Source: Paenirhizobium cremeum
GTDB taxonomy: Bacteria; Pseudomonadota; Alphaproteobacteria; Rhizobiales; Rhizobiaceae
Assembly (NCBI RefSeq): GCF_022884085.1
Contig: NZ_JAGGCS010000002.1
Span: 310,001 to 374,000 of the forward strand
DNA length: 64,000 nt
Direction of reading: 5' to 3'
The notes below the pieces were generated by a model, which ran no database searches, had not been told where the DNA came from, and saw only the letters and a list, made by a program, of their open reading frames with translations. A program made the translations under genes and the position numbers. Position 1 is the first letter of the stretch; every line of letters begins with the position of its first letter. Below, piece by piece: positions 16,552 to 24,161 of the stretch.

Positions 16552-17400
16552 TCAGAACCGTTTCTCGTTTTCTTCCGCCAGCTTTTCCAGATCCTGCGAG
16601 TCGGGCCTGTAGCTTTTCGTCTCGCTGTTCCAGCGATAGAGCACGGAGACAGTGCGGGTTTCAGACGGCGTCACCTGCGTATCGCAGCTTTCCTCGACCT
16701 TTTCGTCGTATATCTTGACCTCGACCTGAATGGCCGCGCGCCCGCCGGCCTTTTCGGGTTCCACCGAGATTGCCGGTTCCTGAAGACGGTTCAGGCCGCA
16801 ATAGCGCTCCGACAGGGTGAGGATGTCGTCGATGTTCTGCAGCCGGTCGGTATCAGCAAGCACGATGCTCGTTGTCCGGTAGGTCTGGTTCGAATTCCAG
16901 TGGCTGCTTTCGCTGACCAGCGCCTGTGCCCCGTCGCCGAGGTCGAGCACAACAGGGGAGACCAGCCCTGTCTCGCGGTCGAGCCCCACATCGACGGCAT
17001 CGAGCAGCCGCGGTTCGCGCTCTGCCGAATAAAGGGCGAGGATCGCCGGTGCCAGCGGCTCCTCTGACAACGGACCGAAATCGAACAGCACGGCAAGGCG
17101 CCGGTTCGCGCCGCTGCCGAATGTCACGGTTTCCACGCCGTCAATCGCAAGCCCTTCGGGCCAGTCCGTTTCCAGATCGAGCCTTTTCGAAAGCTTGGCG
17201 TCGAGAGCATGTCCGGTCCAGCCCATTCCATCGGGCTGAAGATCGGGAACGAAGCTGCGCGCGAGATCGAAGAAGGTCGCCGAGGATGCGCCGGGTACGG
17301 CATCGCCAAGGCCGGCGAGTTCGGGTTCGGCGGCTTTCGTGGCTGTGGGTGACAAAGCCAGCAGCACCATGAGGGCAGCGGAATGGAGTGAAGCGCGCAT
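16552..17400 (-). CDS. Exported protein of unknown function
   Basis: A 282-residue protein with an N-terminal signal peptide (about 23 residues, hydrophobic core LMVLLALSP, cleavage after TKAA). The rest looks like alternating beta-strands and acidic loops (VETVTFGSGANRRLAVLFDFGPL, SVLYRWNSETKSYRPD) with two cysteines (YCGLN, ESCDTQ) that could pair. There is no membrane segment beyond the signal. I do not recognise a family. It is monocistronic, convergent with the barrel gene and divergent from ompW. Confidence 0.75.
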   Translation of the reverse strand: MRASLHSAALMVLLALSPTATKAAEPELAGLGDAVPGASSATFFDLARSFVPDLQPDGMGWTGHALDAKLSKRLDLETDWPEGLAIDGVETVTFGSGANRRLAVLFDFGPLSEEPLAPAILALYSAEREPRLLDAVDVGLDRETGLVSPVVLDLGDGAQALVSESSHWNSNQTYRTTSIVLADTDRLQNIDDILTLSERYCGLNRLQEPAISVEPEKAGGRAAIQVEVKIYDEKVEESCDTQVTPSETRTVSVLYRWNSETKSYRPDSQDLEKLAEENEKRF

Positions 17401-17609
17401 CGGGATCGATCGTCCGGTTCAGGATCTCGCGAGATTCTATCCGAGAATCAGTCCGCCGAAAATGAGTCTTGTTGGCGGCGGGCGCGGTATCGGAAAGGCA
17501 AAAAAATACGCAGCATGCTACATTTTTATCATTCGTCAATTCTGGCTGTGGCAAAATTGTGACAGCGGCGGGTCTCCTGTCTTCGTGGGTGGGGTAAACG
17601 CCAGATGCA

Positions 17610-17623
17610 TTGATCTAGCTCAA
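17610..17623 (+). promoter_or_regulatory. FNR/FixK-type box upstream of ompW
   Basis: TTGATctagCTCAA differs at one position from the consensus TTGAT-N4-ATCAA. It lies 67 bases before the ompW start. FNR control of ompW is known in E. coli, and rhizobia carry FnrN/FixK. Binding here is inferred. Confidence 0.5.
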
Positions 17624-17689
17624 CTCACGCAAGCCTCGCGGGTCCATAGTCGTCCCCGGCAAAAGCCCTTTATTCATAAGGAGAGACCT

Positions 17690-18382
17690 ATGACCATGAT
17701 GTGGACAAGGCGGATCAGCGCCCTTGCTGCAACCACTGCATTCCTGCTTATCGGCCAGGCGGCCGGTGCAGCGGACGTATCGCCGGTGGCGGAGCCCACT
17801 CCGGAAGCGCCGATGGCCGATGCGCTGAGCCCGTGGCAGATCCGCGTTCGCGGTCTGGGGGTCATCACCAATGACGAAGGCAAGGTCGACGGCGTCTCCG
17901 GTTCGGATCTGTCCTACAGCGACTCGGTCATCCCGGAACTCGACATCACCTATTACTTCACCGACAATATCGCTGCCGAACTCATCCTCGGCACGACCCG
18001 CGCCAACGTCTACGGCGAGGGCTCGATCGACGGCCTCGGCAAGATCGGCAGCACCTGGATCCTGCCGCCGACGCTCACCCTGCAGTATCACTTCACCGAT
18101 TTCGGCGCCTTCAAGCCTTATGTCGGTGCCGGTATCAACTACACCATGTTCTACAGCCAGGACGCCTCCTCGGCGGACGATCTCGACATCAAGAACAGCT
18201 TCGGCGCAGCCCTGCAGGTCGGCTTCGACTACATGGTCAACGAGCACTGGGGCGTGAACTTCGACGTCAAGAAGATCTTCCTGAGGCCCGATTTCGATGT
18301 CACCGTCGGCGGGACGGAACTCAGCGGCAGCGCCAAGCTCGATCCGTGGCTGATCGGCGCCGGTGTAACCTACCGCTTCTGA
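17690..18382 (+). CDS. ompW: OmpW family outer membrane protein
   Basis: A 230-residue beta-barrel. The signal peptide ends around GAA-DVS and is followed by a Pro-rich spacer. WQIRVRGLGVITNDEG starts the first strand. The family hallmarks PELDITYYFTDNIAAELILG, LPPTLTLQYHF and FKPYVGAGINYT are present, and the protein ends in aromatic YRF. OmpW forms a narrow hydrophobic channel and is linked to stress and oxygen or iron responses. AAGGAGAGACCT precedes the ATG at 17690. An FNR-like box lies upstream and a clean terminator downstream, so it is a single-gene unit. Confidence 0.92.
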   Translation: MTMMWTRRISALAATTAFLLIGQAAGAADVSPVAEPTPEAPMADALSPWQIRVRGLGVITNDEGKVDGVSGSDLSYSDSVIPELDITYYFTDNIAAELILGTTRANVYGEGSIDGLGKIGSTWILPPTLTLQYHFTDFGAFKPYVGAGINYTMFYSQDASSADDLDIKNSFGAALQVGFDYMVNEHWGVNFDVKKIFLRPDFDVTVGGTELSGSAKLDPWLIGAGVTYRF

Positions 18383-18410
18383 TCTCCTGATCAGGAACTG
18401 CTGAATGCAG

Positions 18411-18442
18411 AAAGGCCGGAGGCTTTGCCCCCGGCCTTTTTT
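18411..18442 (+). terminator. Intrinsic terminator of ompW
   Basis: AAAGGCCGG (18411-18419) pairs with CCGGCCTTTT and runs into T6, 28 bases after the ompW stop. Confidence 0.88.
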
Positions 18443-18487
18443 GCGGCCGTCATGTTGAACGCTCCCAGTCCGACGCGGGGTTGCATC

Positions 18488-18523
18488 TTGACATGTGACT
18501 AATGAGTCACATATTTTCTATCC
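18488..18523 (+). promoter_or_regulatory. Promoter with embedded operator, apparently leaderless transcript
   Basis: TTGACA (18488-18493) is a perfect -35 box. ATGTGACT (18493-18500) and AGTCACAT (18505-18512) form a perfect 8-base inverted repeat filling the spacer. An A/T-rich -10 (ATATTT, around 18511-18516) follows at 17 bases. Transcription would start at about 18523-18524, at or next to the ATG of the ArsR-fusion gene. No Shine-Dalgarno is present. ArsR-type repressors bind such palindromes, so autorepression is likely. Confidence 0.6.
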
Positions 18524-19309
18524 ATGGACGATGATGTTTTCTTTGCTCTCAGCCATCCGCTGCGGCGCGAACTGCTGGATCTCCTGAAGGAGAGGGGCGG
18601 ACGGACGCTCGGAGACCTCGAAAGCCACCTCCCGGTCAGCCGGTTCGGGGTGATGAAGCATTTGAAGGTGCTCGAGGCGGCGCATCTCGTGGTGTCGCGG
18701 AAGGCCGGGCGAGAAAAGCTTCACTTCCTCAATGCCGTCCCTATTCAGGAGGTCAGCGACCGCTGGATTGCCCGCTATGCGGTGCCGTTTGTCCGGACGA
18801 TGGCCGACATCAAGTCGATTGCCGAGACGATGGAAAAGGAAAAAGAGATGACGAGCGAACATCAGCCTAAGCATGTCTACGAACTCTATATCCGTGCATC
18901 CGCGGAGACCGTTTGGGAAATCATAACCAGCGATGAAAAGACGCCGCTCTGGCAGCACTTCAACATGACGTCGCGCACGGATTGGCGTGCCGAGGGCGAT
19001 TACGCCTGGATGATGGGCGAGCGGGTAGCGATTTGCGGAAAGATCGTCGAGATGGAGCCGCCCCGCCGGCTGGTTCTCACCTTCAGCGCGCAATGGGCGC
19101 CGGATGTTGCTGCCGACAAGCCGTCGCGGGTGGTTTTTGAGATCGAGCCGCTGCTAGGCAAGGCATGCAAGCTGACGCTGGTGCATGACGATTTCGGCGG
19201 CGAAACCGCGACCAGCAAGGCCGTGGTTGGCGGTTGGCCGGAGTCCCTGTCGCGGCTCAAGACGCTCGCCGAGACCGGGGTGCCCTTCGTGCTTGAGCGC
19301 GCCGTTTGA
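18524..19309 (+). CDS. ArsR-type HTH fused to an AHSA1/SRPBCC domain
   Basis: A 261-residue fusion. Residues 1-85 are an ArsR winged HTH (SHPLRRELLDLLKERGGRTLGDLE, then SRFGVMKHLKVLEAAHLV). After a charged linker, about 115-255 form an AHSA1-like hydrophobic cavity domain (VYELYIRASAETVWEIITSDEKTPLWQ, then KIVEMEPPRRLVLTFSAQW, PESLSRLKTLAETG). In most genomes the two are separate adjacent genes; here one polypeptide may sense a hydrophobic ligand and repress its own promoter. There is no upstream Shine-Dalgarno and the promoter abuts the ATG, which suggests leaderless translation. Confidence 0.88.
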   Translation: MDDDVFFALSHPLRRELLDLLKERGGRTLGDLESHLPVSRFGVMKHLKVLEAAHLVVSRKAGREKLHFLNAVPIQEVSDRWIARYAVPFVRTMADIKSIAETMEKEKEMTSEHQPKHVYELYIRASAETVWEIITSDEKTPLWQHFNMTSRTDWRAEGDYAWMMGERVAICGKIVEMEPPRRLVLTFSAQWAPDVAADKPSRVVFEIEPLLGKACKLTLVHDDFGGETATSKAVVGGWPESLSRLKTLAETGVPFVLERAV

Positions 19310-19354
19310 TATCGGTTCGGCGGCGGTCGGTCGTTCCGGCCGTCGCCGGGATCG

Positions 19355-20341
19355 TCAGGCGGTGATGTCGATGACGCCGCAATCGCCGGCGTCCGATGCA
19401 AAGGCCAGAAGCTTGCCGTTGGCGCTCCAGCCCATCGATGTAATCGCTCCCTTGCCGGGGCGGCGAAGCAGTGCCTCCTTGCCGTCGGCGATGCGCACGG
19501 CGAGGATCATGCCATCGACGAAGCCTATGGCGAGCACTTCTTCGGCGGGGTGGAAGGCGACCTGGCTCACCATGATGTTGGCGCGGGTGCCGAGTTCCAG
19601 CGGCGCCTTGCCCATCGGGCCGTCCTTGCCGGAGAAAGGCCAGACGATGGCCGCAGGCGCTCCGGAGGAGGCAAGCCACTTGCCCTTCACCGACCACGAC
19701 AGGGATTTGACCTTGGCGGGGTAGCCGGTCATGCGCATGTGGCGGGTGTCGTTCGCCTTGCCGTCGAGTTTCCAGCCATGCAGCGCGTTTTCCTGCATCA
19801 TGGTGACGACGAAGCGGCCGTCGGGCGAGAATGTCACACCAGTGTGGGCGCCCTTCCATTCGAGATCGACCGGCGCCCCGCTGGTGCCGACCCAGTGAAG
19901 CGTCACGCCGTTATAGCGGGCAACCGCAATGCGCATGCCCTTGGGGGCGAAGTCGATGCCCTCCACGGTGCGCTCTTCGGTGAACTCCTTCATCGTGCCA
20001 TCGGCGAGGCGGACATGGGCAATCTTGCCGTAGGAATAGCCGACCGCGCCCTGCGGGCCGGCAGCGACCACGGAGATCCATTTGCGCGGGACATGGGCAA
20101 GCTCGGCGACCGAGCCGTCATGGGCGATGCGCAGCACCTTGCCGTCTTCCCCGCCGGTGACGAGGGTCTGGTTGGACACGTCCTTGACGCAGGCGAGCAG
20201 GCCCTGATGGGCTTCCGTCACCTTTTCCCCGCCGTCGAGACGATGGATCGTGCCGGCGGCGGTCGCAAAGACGGGAATGTCTCCGAGGAATGCGCAGGTG
20301 ACGACGTGACCTTCGAGGTCGAGAGGGGCAACCGTCGGCAT
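19355..20341 (-). CDS. WD40-repeat protein (companion of the CobW GTPase)
   Basis: A 328-residue protein consisting of about seven degenerate WD40 blades (for example TLVTGGEDGKVLRI, VTFSPDGRFVVTMMQENALHGWKL, SLSWSVKGKWLASSGAPAAIVW, TSMGWSANGKLLAFASDAGDCGVID). It has no signal peptide, so it is cytoplasmic. It lies 58 bases downstream of the CobW gene on the same strand, a frequent arrangement in Rhizobiales. This suggests a scaffold working with the zinc GTPase, but no partner is proven. Confidence 0.85.
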   Translation of the reverse strand: MPTVAPLDLEGHVVTCAFLGDIPVFATAAGTIHRLDGGEKVTEAHQGLLACVKDVSNQTLVTGGEDGKVLRIAHDGSVAELAHVPRKWISVVAAGPQGAVGYSYGKIAHVRLADGTMKEFTEERTVEGIDFAPKGMRIAVARYNGVTLHWVGTSGAPVDLEWKGAHTGVTFSPDGRFVVTMMQENALHGWKLDGKANDTRHMRMTGYPAKVKSLSWSVKGKWLASSGAPAAIVWPFSGKDGPMGKAPLELGTRANIMVSQVAFHPAEEVLAIGFVDGMILAVRIADGKEALLRRPGKGAITSMGWSANGKLLAFASDAGDCGVIDITA

Positions 20342-20399
20342 CAGGCAGTCTTTCCTTCAGGCATGGCTTTCGTCGTAAAATGTGGCGCAGGCTTCGGCG

Positions 20400-21503
20400 T
20401 CATGCCGAAGCCTCGCAGGCGTGGAAGCTCCTCTCGAGCTTTTCGCGGTCGAGATCGCGGCCGATGAACACGAGGCGGGTCTCGCGCTTTTCTCCGTCCT
20501 TCCACGGACGCTGGTGATCGCCTTCGATAATCATGTGCACGCCCTGCACGACGTAACGTTCCTCGTCGCCCTTGAAGGCGATGATGCCCTTGAGGCGCAG
20601 GATGTTCGGGCCATCGGTCTGGGTGACCTTCTGAATCCAGGGGAAGAAGCGGTCGGGGTTCATTTCGCCGCCGCGCAGCGAGATCGAGGTGACCGTCACG
20701 TCGTGGATCGGCGAGGGGCCATGATCGTGGTGATGGTGACCATGATGACCGTGGTCATGATCGTGATGATGGTGGTCATGGTCATGGTCGTGGTGATGAT
20801 GGTGGTCGTGACCGCATTCGGGACCGCAGACATGATCCGGATCGTCATGGTCAAGGAAATGCGGGTCGTTTTCGAGGGCGCGCTCGAGGTTGAAGGCGCC
20901 CTGGTTCAGCACGCGGGCAAGATCGACGCCAGAACGGGTGGTTGCGTAGATGCGGGCCGACGGGTTGATGGCGCGGACGATGTCCTCGATGCGGTGCAGT
21001 TCGTCATGGCTGACGAGGTCGGTCTTGTTGATGACGACGACGTCGGCAAAGGCGATCTGGTCTTCCGCCTCGCGGCTGTCCTTCAGGCGCAGCGGCAGAT
21101 GCTTGGCGTCCACCAGGGCAACCACGGCGTCGAGTTCGGTCTTGGAGCGAACGTCGTCATCCATGAAGAAGGTCTGGGCGACCGGCACCGGATCGGCAAG
21201 GCCGGTGGTTTCGACGATAATGCCGTCGAAACGGCCTGGACGGCGCATCAGGCCCTCGACCACGCGGATCAGGTCGCCGCGCACGGTGCAGCAGACGCAG
21301 CCGTTGTTCATTTCGTAGATTTCCTCGTCGGATTCCACGATGAGGTCGTTGTCGATGCCGATTTCGCCGAATTCGTTGACGATGACCGCATATTTCTTGC
21401 CGTGGTTCTCGGAGAGAATGCGGTTGAGCAGCGTCGTCTTGCCGGCGCCAAGGTAGCCGGTCAGCACGGTGACGGGAATGGGTTTTGCGGCAGCTTCGGT
21501 CAT
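20400..21503 (-). CDS. CobW/ZNG-type zinc-chaperone GTPase with histidine-rich loop
   Basis: A 367-residue G3E GTPase of the CobW/YjiA family. It has the P-loop [11 protein letters not shown] near residue 16, the metal motif CVCC in [12 protein letters not shown], the switch ETTGLADP, and the guanine motif NKTD. The C-terminal CobW_C domain starts around 265. Between them, residues about 225-262 are almost all His and Asp, an unusually long metal-binding loop. Family members insert zinc into client proteins under zinc shortage. GAGGACC lies before the ATG. A GTAA-N5-TTAC palindrome upstream (21540-21552) only weakly resembles Zur boxes. Confidence 0.9.
   Translation of the reverse strand: MTEAAAKPIPVTVLTGYLGAGKTTLLNRILSENHGKKYAVIVNEFGEIGIDNDLIVESDEEIYEMNNGCVCCTVRGDLIRVVEGLMRRPGRFDGIIVETTGLADPVPVAQTFFMDDDVRSKTELDAVVALVDAKHLPLRLKDSREAEDQIAFADVVVINKTDLVSHDELHRIEDIVRAINPSARIYATTRSGVDLARVLNQGAFNLERALENDPHFLDHDDPDHVCGPECGHDHHHHHDHDHDHHHHDHDHGHHGHHHHDHGPSPIHDVTVTSISLRGGEMNPDRFFPWIQKVTQTDGPNILRLKGIIAFKGDEERYVVQGVHMIIEGDHQRPWKDGEKRETRLVFIGRDLDREKLERSFHACEASA
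20716..20818 (-). repeat. Low-complexity His/Asp codon repeat inside the CobW gene
   Basis: About 100 bases of imperfect short tandem units (ATGGTC, GTGATG and ATCATG type on the plus strand) encode a run of His and Asp on the minus strand. Such tracts expand and contract by slippage, so the loop length may vary between strains. Confidence 0.75.
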
Positions 21504-21579
21504 GGGGTCCTCGATGAGGTGGAAAGCGCGGGGCGCGCCGTAATGGTGTTACCCCATATAGGCGCTGGCTCGGACGAGT

Positions 21580-22407
21580 TCAAAGGCTTTGTTGAGAGGA
21601 CCGGTTTGCACCTGCGCAGACAAAAGTATCGATGTCGAAGCGGTGGACGTCTCTCAAAAGTTCGGTGAGGCCCCTCACGGCATGGGCGATCAGCTTTTCC
21701 CCGGCTTCGGCGGTGGCTGCAGCCGCGTTGCCGGCAACGCCTTCCCCGTTGAGATCGGACATCTTCCAGCCGAAGGCATGCGGGCCGTAGGCGCGCAGAT
21801 GGCTGAACATCTCGGCAAACCGGGTCTGGCGGGAGGGGAAGTCGCGGGCCTTTGACATGTCGACCCGTTCGGGATGGAGCGCGAGCATCACCGACGTCTC
21901 GATCAGCCCGCCATGGATGTCGATTGCCTTGGCCTCAGGCGAAATGACGCCTTCGGGCACGCCGAAGCGGGTCCAGCTGGTCGCGACCGCCAGCATGTCG
22001 AAACGCAGCCGCGCTTCCGTAACGACGACGGTCATCAGCGGGGAATTTCCGCCATGGGCATTCAGGAGGACAAGCTTGAGTATGCCCTTGCGGGAGAGGT
22101 CTTCGGCTATCGCCAGCCAGCGGTTGACGGCCTCGTCGAATGCAAGGCTTTTCGTACCCTCGACGTCCATATGTTCGGGCGAATAGCCGACGGGTTCGAC
22201 GGGCAGAAAGGTGACGGGCAGGTCTTCGGGGAGTTGCGCAAGCAGCCTTTCGACAAGGCCTTGTGCGATCAGGGCATCGGTCTCGAAGGGCAGGTGAGGG
22301 CCGTGCTGCTCGTGGGCGCCAAGGGGCAGGACGGCGATCCAGTCGCGGCGTTCCTCCACAGGTGTCGTGAAGTCGTTGTCATCGAAGTGCGGCCTGGGCT
22401 TCGCCAT
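21580..22407 (-). CDS. Creatininase family amidohydrolase
   Basis: A 275-residue metal-dependent hydrolase of the creatininase/MftE family. Metal ligands are visible in LPLGAHEQHGPHLPFETD near the N-terminus (Glu, His, Asp), LLNAHGGN (His) and HGGLIETSVML (Glu). Relatives hydrolyse creatinine, mycofactocin precursor peptides or formamidopyrimidines, and the substrate here is open. I use the ATG at 22407; a TTG at 22443 is the alternative. It is divergent from the MarR gene, 96 bases away, which suggests possible control by that regulator. Confidence 0.85.
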   Translation of the reverse strand: MAKPRPHFDDNDFTTPVEERRDWIAVLPLGAHEQHGPHLPFETDALIAQGLVERLLAQLPEDLPVTFLPVEPVGYSPEHMDVEGTKSLAFDEAVNRWLAIAEDLSRKGILKLVLLNAHGGNSPLMTVVVTEARLRFDMLAVATSWTRFGVPEGVISPEAKAIDIHGGLIETSVMLALHPERVDMSKARDFPSRQTRFAEMFSHLRAYGPHAFGWKMSDLNGEGVAGNAAAATAEAGEKLIAHAVRGLTELLRDVHRFDIDTFVCAGANRSSQQSL

Positions 22408-22503
22408 CTGGTTTCTGTCTTTTATTTTCGCTATGGATTTCAACGCCAGAGTTTCAGCCGGCGCAAAGAAGGAAAGCCGTCATCAAGCGGCGCGGGAGGC
22501 AGA

Positions 22504-23013
22504 ATGTCCAAAAAAGACAAGGGCGACAAGGACAAAGGCGAGAAGAAAAACAAGAGCGGCAAGAAGAAGGACGCCGGCGCTGCCGGTGTACCGCTCACCG
22601 TTCTCGTCACACAACTTGCCCGCACCATGCGCACCAGGCTTTCCCACAATCTTGCCGATAGCGGCCTCTATGCCGGGCAGGACGGCGTCATGCAGCTTCT
22701 CGGAGAAGAAGACGGGATCACGCCGGGGGCGCTTGCGCAACGGCTCGGCGTCAAGGCGCCGACCATGACGCGCACCATCGGCCGCATGGAGGCGCAGGGT
22801 TTCGTGATGCGCCGCGCCGACGACAAGGATGCGCGCCTGACCAAGGTTTATCTCACGGAAGAGGGGCGCAACAGTATCGAAAGGATCGCGAGCGCGGCCG
22901 ACGACTGCGAACGTGTGGCTACCAGAGGATTGTCCGGCAAGGAGGTAAAGGTGCTGGCCCGTCTATTGGTGACCGTCGAGGAAAACCTGAGGGGCGATTC
23001 GGAGAAGCGCTGA
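22504..23013 (+). CDS. MarR family transcriptional regulator with lysine-rich N-terminal tail
   Basis: A 169-residue regulator. Residues 1-25 are almost entirely Lys, Asp, Glu and Gly (SKKDKGDKDKGEKKNKSG), a charged tail not typical of MarR. The core is a standard winged HTH dimer: DGVMQLLGEEDGITPGALAQRLGVKAPTMTRTIGRME (wHTH), then RRADDKDARLTKVYLTEEGR (wing). GGGAGG precedes the ATG. It is divergent from the creatininase gene. Confidence 0.9.
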   Translation: MSKKDKGDKDKGEKKNKSGKKKDAGAAGVPLTVLVTQLARTMRTRLSHNLADSGLYAGQDGVMQLLGEEDGITPGALAQRLGVKAPTMTRTIGRMEAQGFVMRRADDKDARLTKVYLTEEGRNSIERIASAADDCERVATRGLSGKEVKVLARLLVTVEENLRGDSEKR

Positions 23014-23040
23014 TCTTCGGCGAAAGAATGAATTGAAATA

Positions 23041-23076
23041 TGCGCTTAAAATATTTAATTAAAAAATTTAAGCGCA
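23041..23076 (+). promoter_or_regulatory. Perfect 10-base inverted repeat upstream of the LacI gene
   Basis: TGCGCTTAAA (23041-23050) and TTTAAGCGCA (23067-23076) are exact reverse complements separated by a 16-base A/T-only spacer. The site is 48 bases before the LacI start and probably overlaps its promoter. It could be a paired LacI-family operator (autoregulation) or a stem-loop ending the MarR transcript. Confidence 0.5.
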
Positions 23077-23123
23077 GGGTGTGACGGCCGGCGCGGGAAG
23101 TTGTCTGTCACGGGGGAGGAAAA

Positions 23124-24140
23124 GTGGCTCAGAAGGTCAAACTTTCAACGATTGCCGAATCGCTCGGATTGTCCACCGCAACCATATCGCTCGCCTTGCG
23201 CGACAGTCCGCTGGTTGCGGCCGATACGCGGGAAAAGATCAAGGAACAGGCACGCGCCCTCGGCTATATCTACAATCGTCGTGCAGCCAGCCTCCGGACG
23301 TCCCGGTCGGGCATCATCGGTGTCGTTGTGCATGACATCATGAACCCGTTCTACGGAGAAATCCTGAAGGCGATCGAAAGCGAGCTCGACCGGAGCCGTC
23401 ACACCTTCATTCTTTCGAACCACTACGATTCCGTCGACAAGCAGCGGATGTTCATCGAGACGCTGCTGCAACTCGGAGGCGATGGTGTCATCATGTCGCC
23501 GGCGATCGGCACGCCGCCTGAGGATGTGCGCCTCGCAGAGGATAACGGCATGCCGGCGATCTTCGTCGCACGCTCGATGGACGGTGTCGACGTGCCGATC
23601 TATCGCGGCGATGACAGCTATGGCATTTCGCTTGCCACCAACCACCTGATCGGTCTCGGTCACCGCACCATCGCGATGATCGGCGGCACCGACCAGACCT
23701 CGACGGGCCGCGACCGCTATCAGGGCTATGTCAGCGCGCTGCGCAAGGCGGGGATCGAGGTGGACCCGAACCTGCGCATTCCCGGACCGCGAACGAAACA
23801 GGGCGGCTTCGAGGCGGCGGTGCATTTCCTGTCCCTGCCGCAGAAGCCGACGGCGGCCGTCTGCTGGAACGATCTCGTCGCCATCGGCCTGATGAACGGT
23901 ATTGCCCGCGCCGGGCTGGTGCCCGGCCGGGATATTTCGGTCACCGGTTATGACGATCTCGAGGAGGCTTCCATCGCCACACCGGCGCTGACCACCGTCT
24001 GGAACGGTCAGGCGGAGGTCGGACGGCTTGCAGCCCGGGCGCTTCTGGATAAGCTGGCAGGCAGCCACGAGCCGGACGGCATTCATCTTATCAAGCCGGA
24101 AATGCGGATTCGTCAGTCGACCGGCCCCATCAACCGCTGA
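23124..24140 (+). CDS. LacI family transcriptional regulator
   Basis: A 338-residue regulator that starts at a GTG with GGGGAGGA upstream. The HTH (STIAESLGLSTATISLALRDSPLVAADTR) and hinge (RRAASLRTSRSGIIGVVV) are standard, and the periplasmic-binding-like sensor domain follows (VVHDIMNPFYGEIL, HLIGLGHRTIAMIGG, TAAVCWNDLVAIGLMNG, ISVTGYDDLEEASIATPALTTV). The effector is unknown. The dehydrogenase gene lies 21 bases downstream, so regulator and enzyme share a transcript, and the inverted repeat at 23041-23076 is its likely operator. Confidence 0.93.
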   Translation: MAQKVKLSTIAESLGLSTATISLALRDSPLVAADTREKIKEQARALGYIYNRRAASLRTSRSGIIGVVVHDIMNPFYGEILKAIESELDRSRHTFILSNHYDSVDKQRMFIETLLQLGGDGVIMSPAIGTPPEDVRLAEDNGMPAIFVARSMDGVDVPIYRGDDSYGISLATNHLIGLGHRTIAMIGGTDQTSTGRDRYQGYVSALRKAGIEVDPNLRIPGPRTKQGGFEAAVHFLSLPQKPTAAVCWNDLVAIGLMNGIARAGLVPGRDISVTGYDDLEEASIATPALTTVWNGQAEVGRLAARALLDKLAGSHEPDGIHLIKPEMRIRQSTGPINR

Positions 24141-24161
24141 GACAGACAGGATTATCCAAGC

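Noticed and set aside
21539..21552. GTAATGGTGTTAC as a Zur box of the CobW gene
   Set aside because: Only the outer four bases of each side fit; too degenerate to annotate as a site.
20382..21668. Plus-strand frame with Met/Val repeats, which looks like a membrane helix
   Set aside because: It is the reverse complement of the His/Asp-coding tract of the CobW gene.
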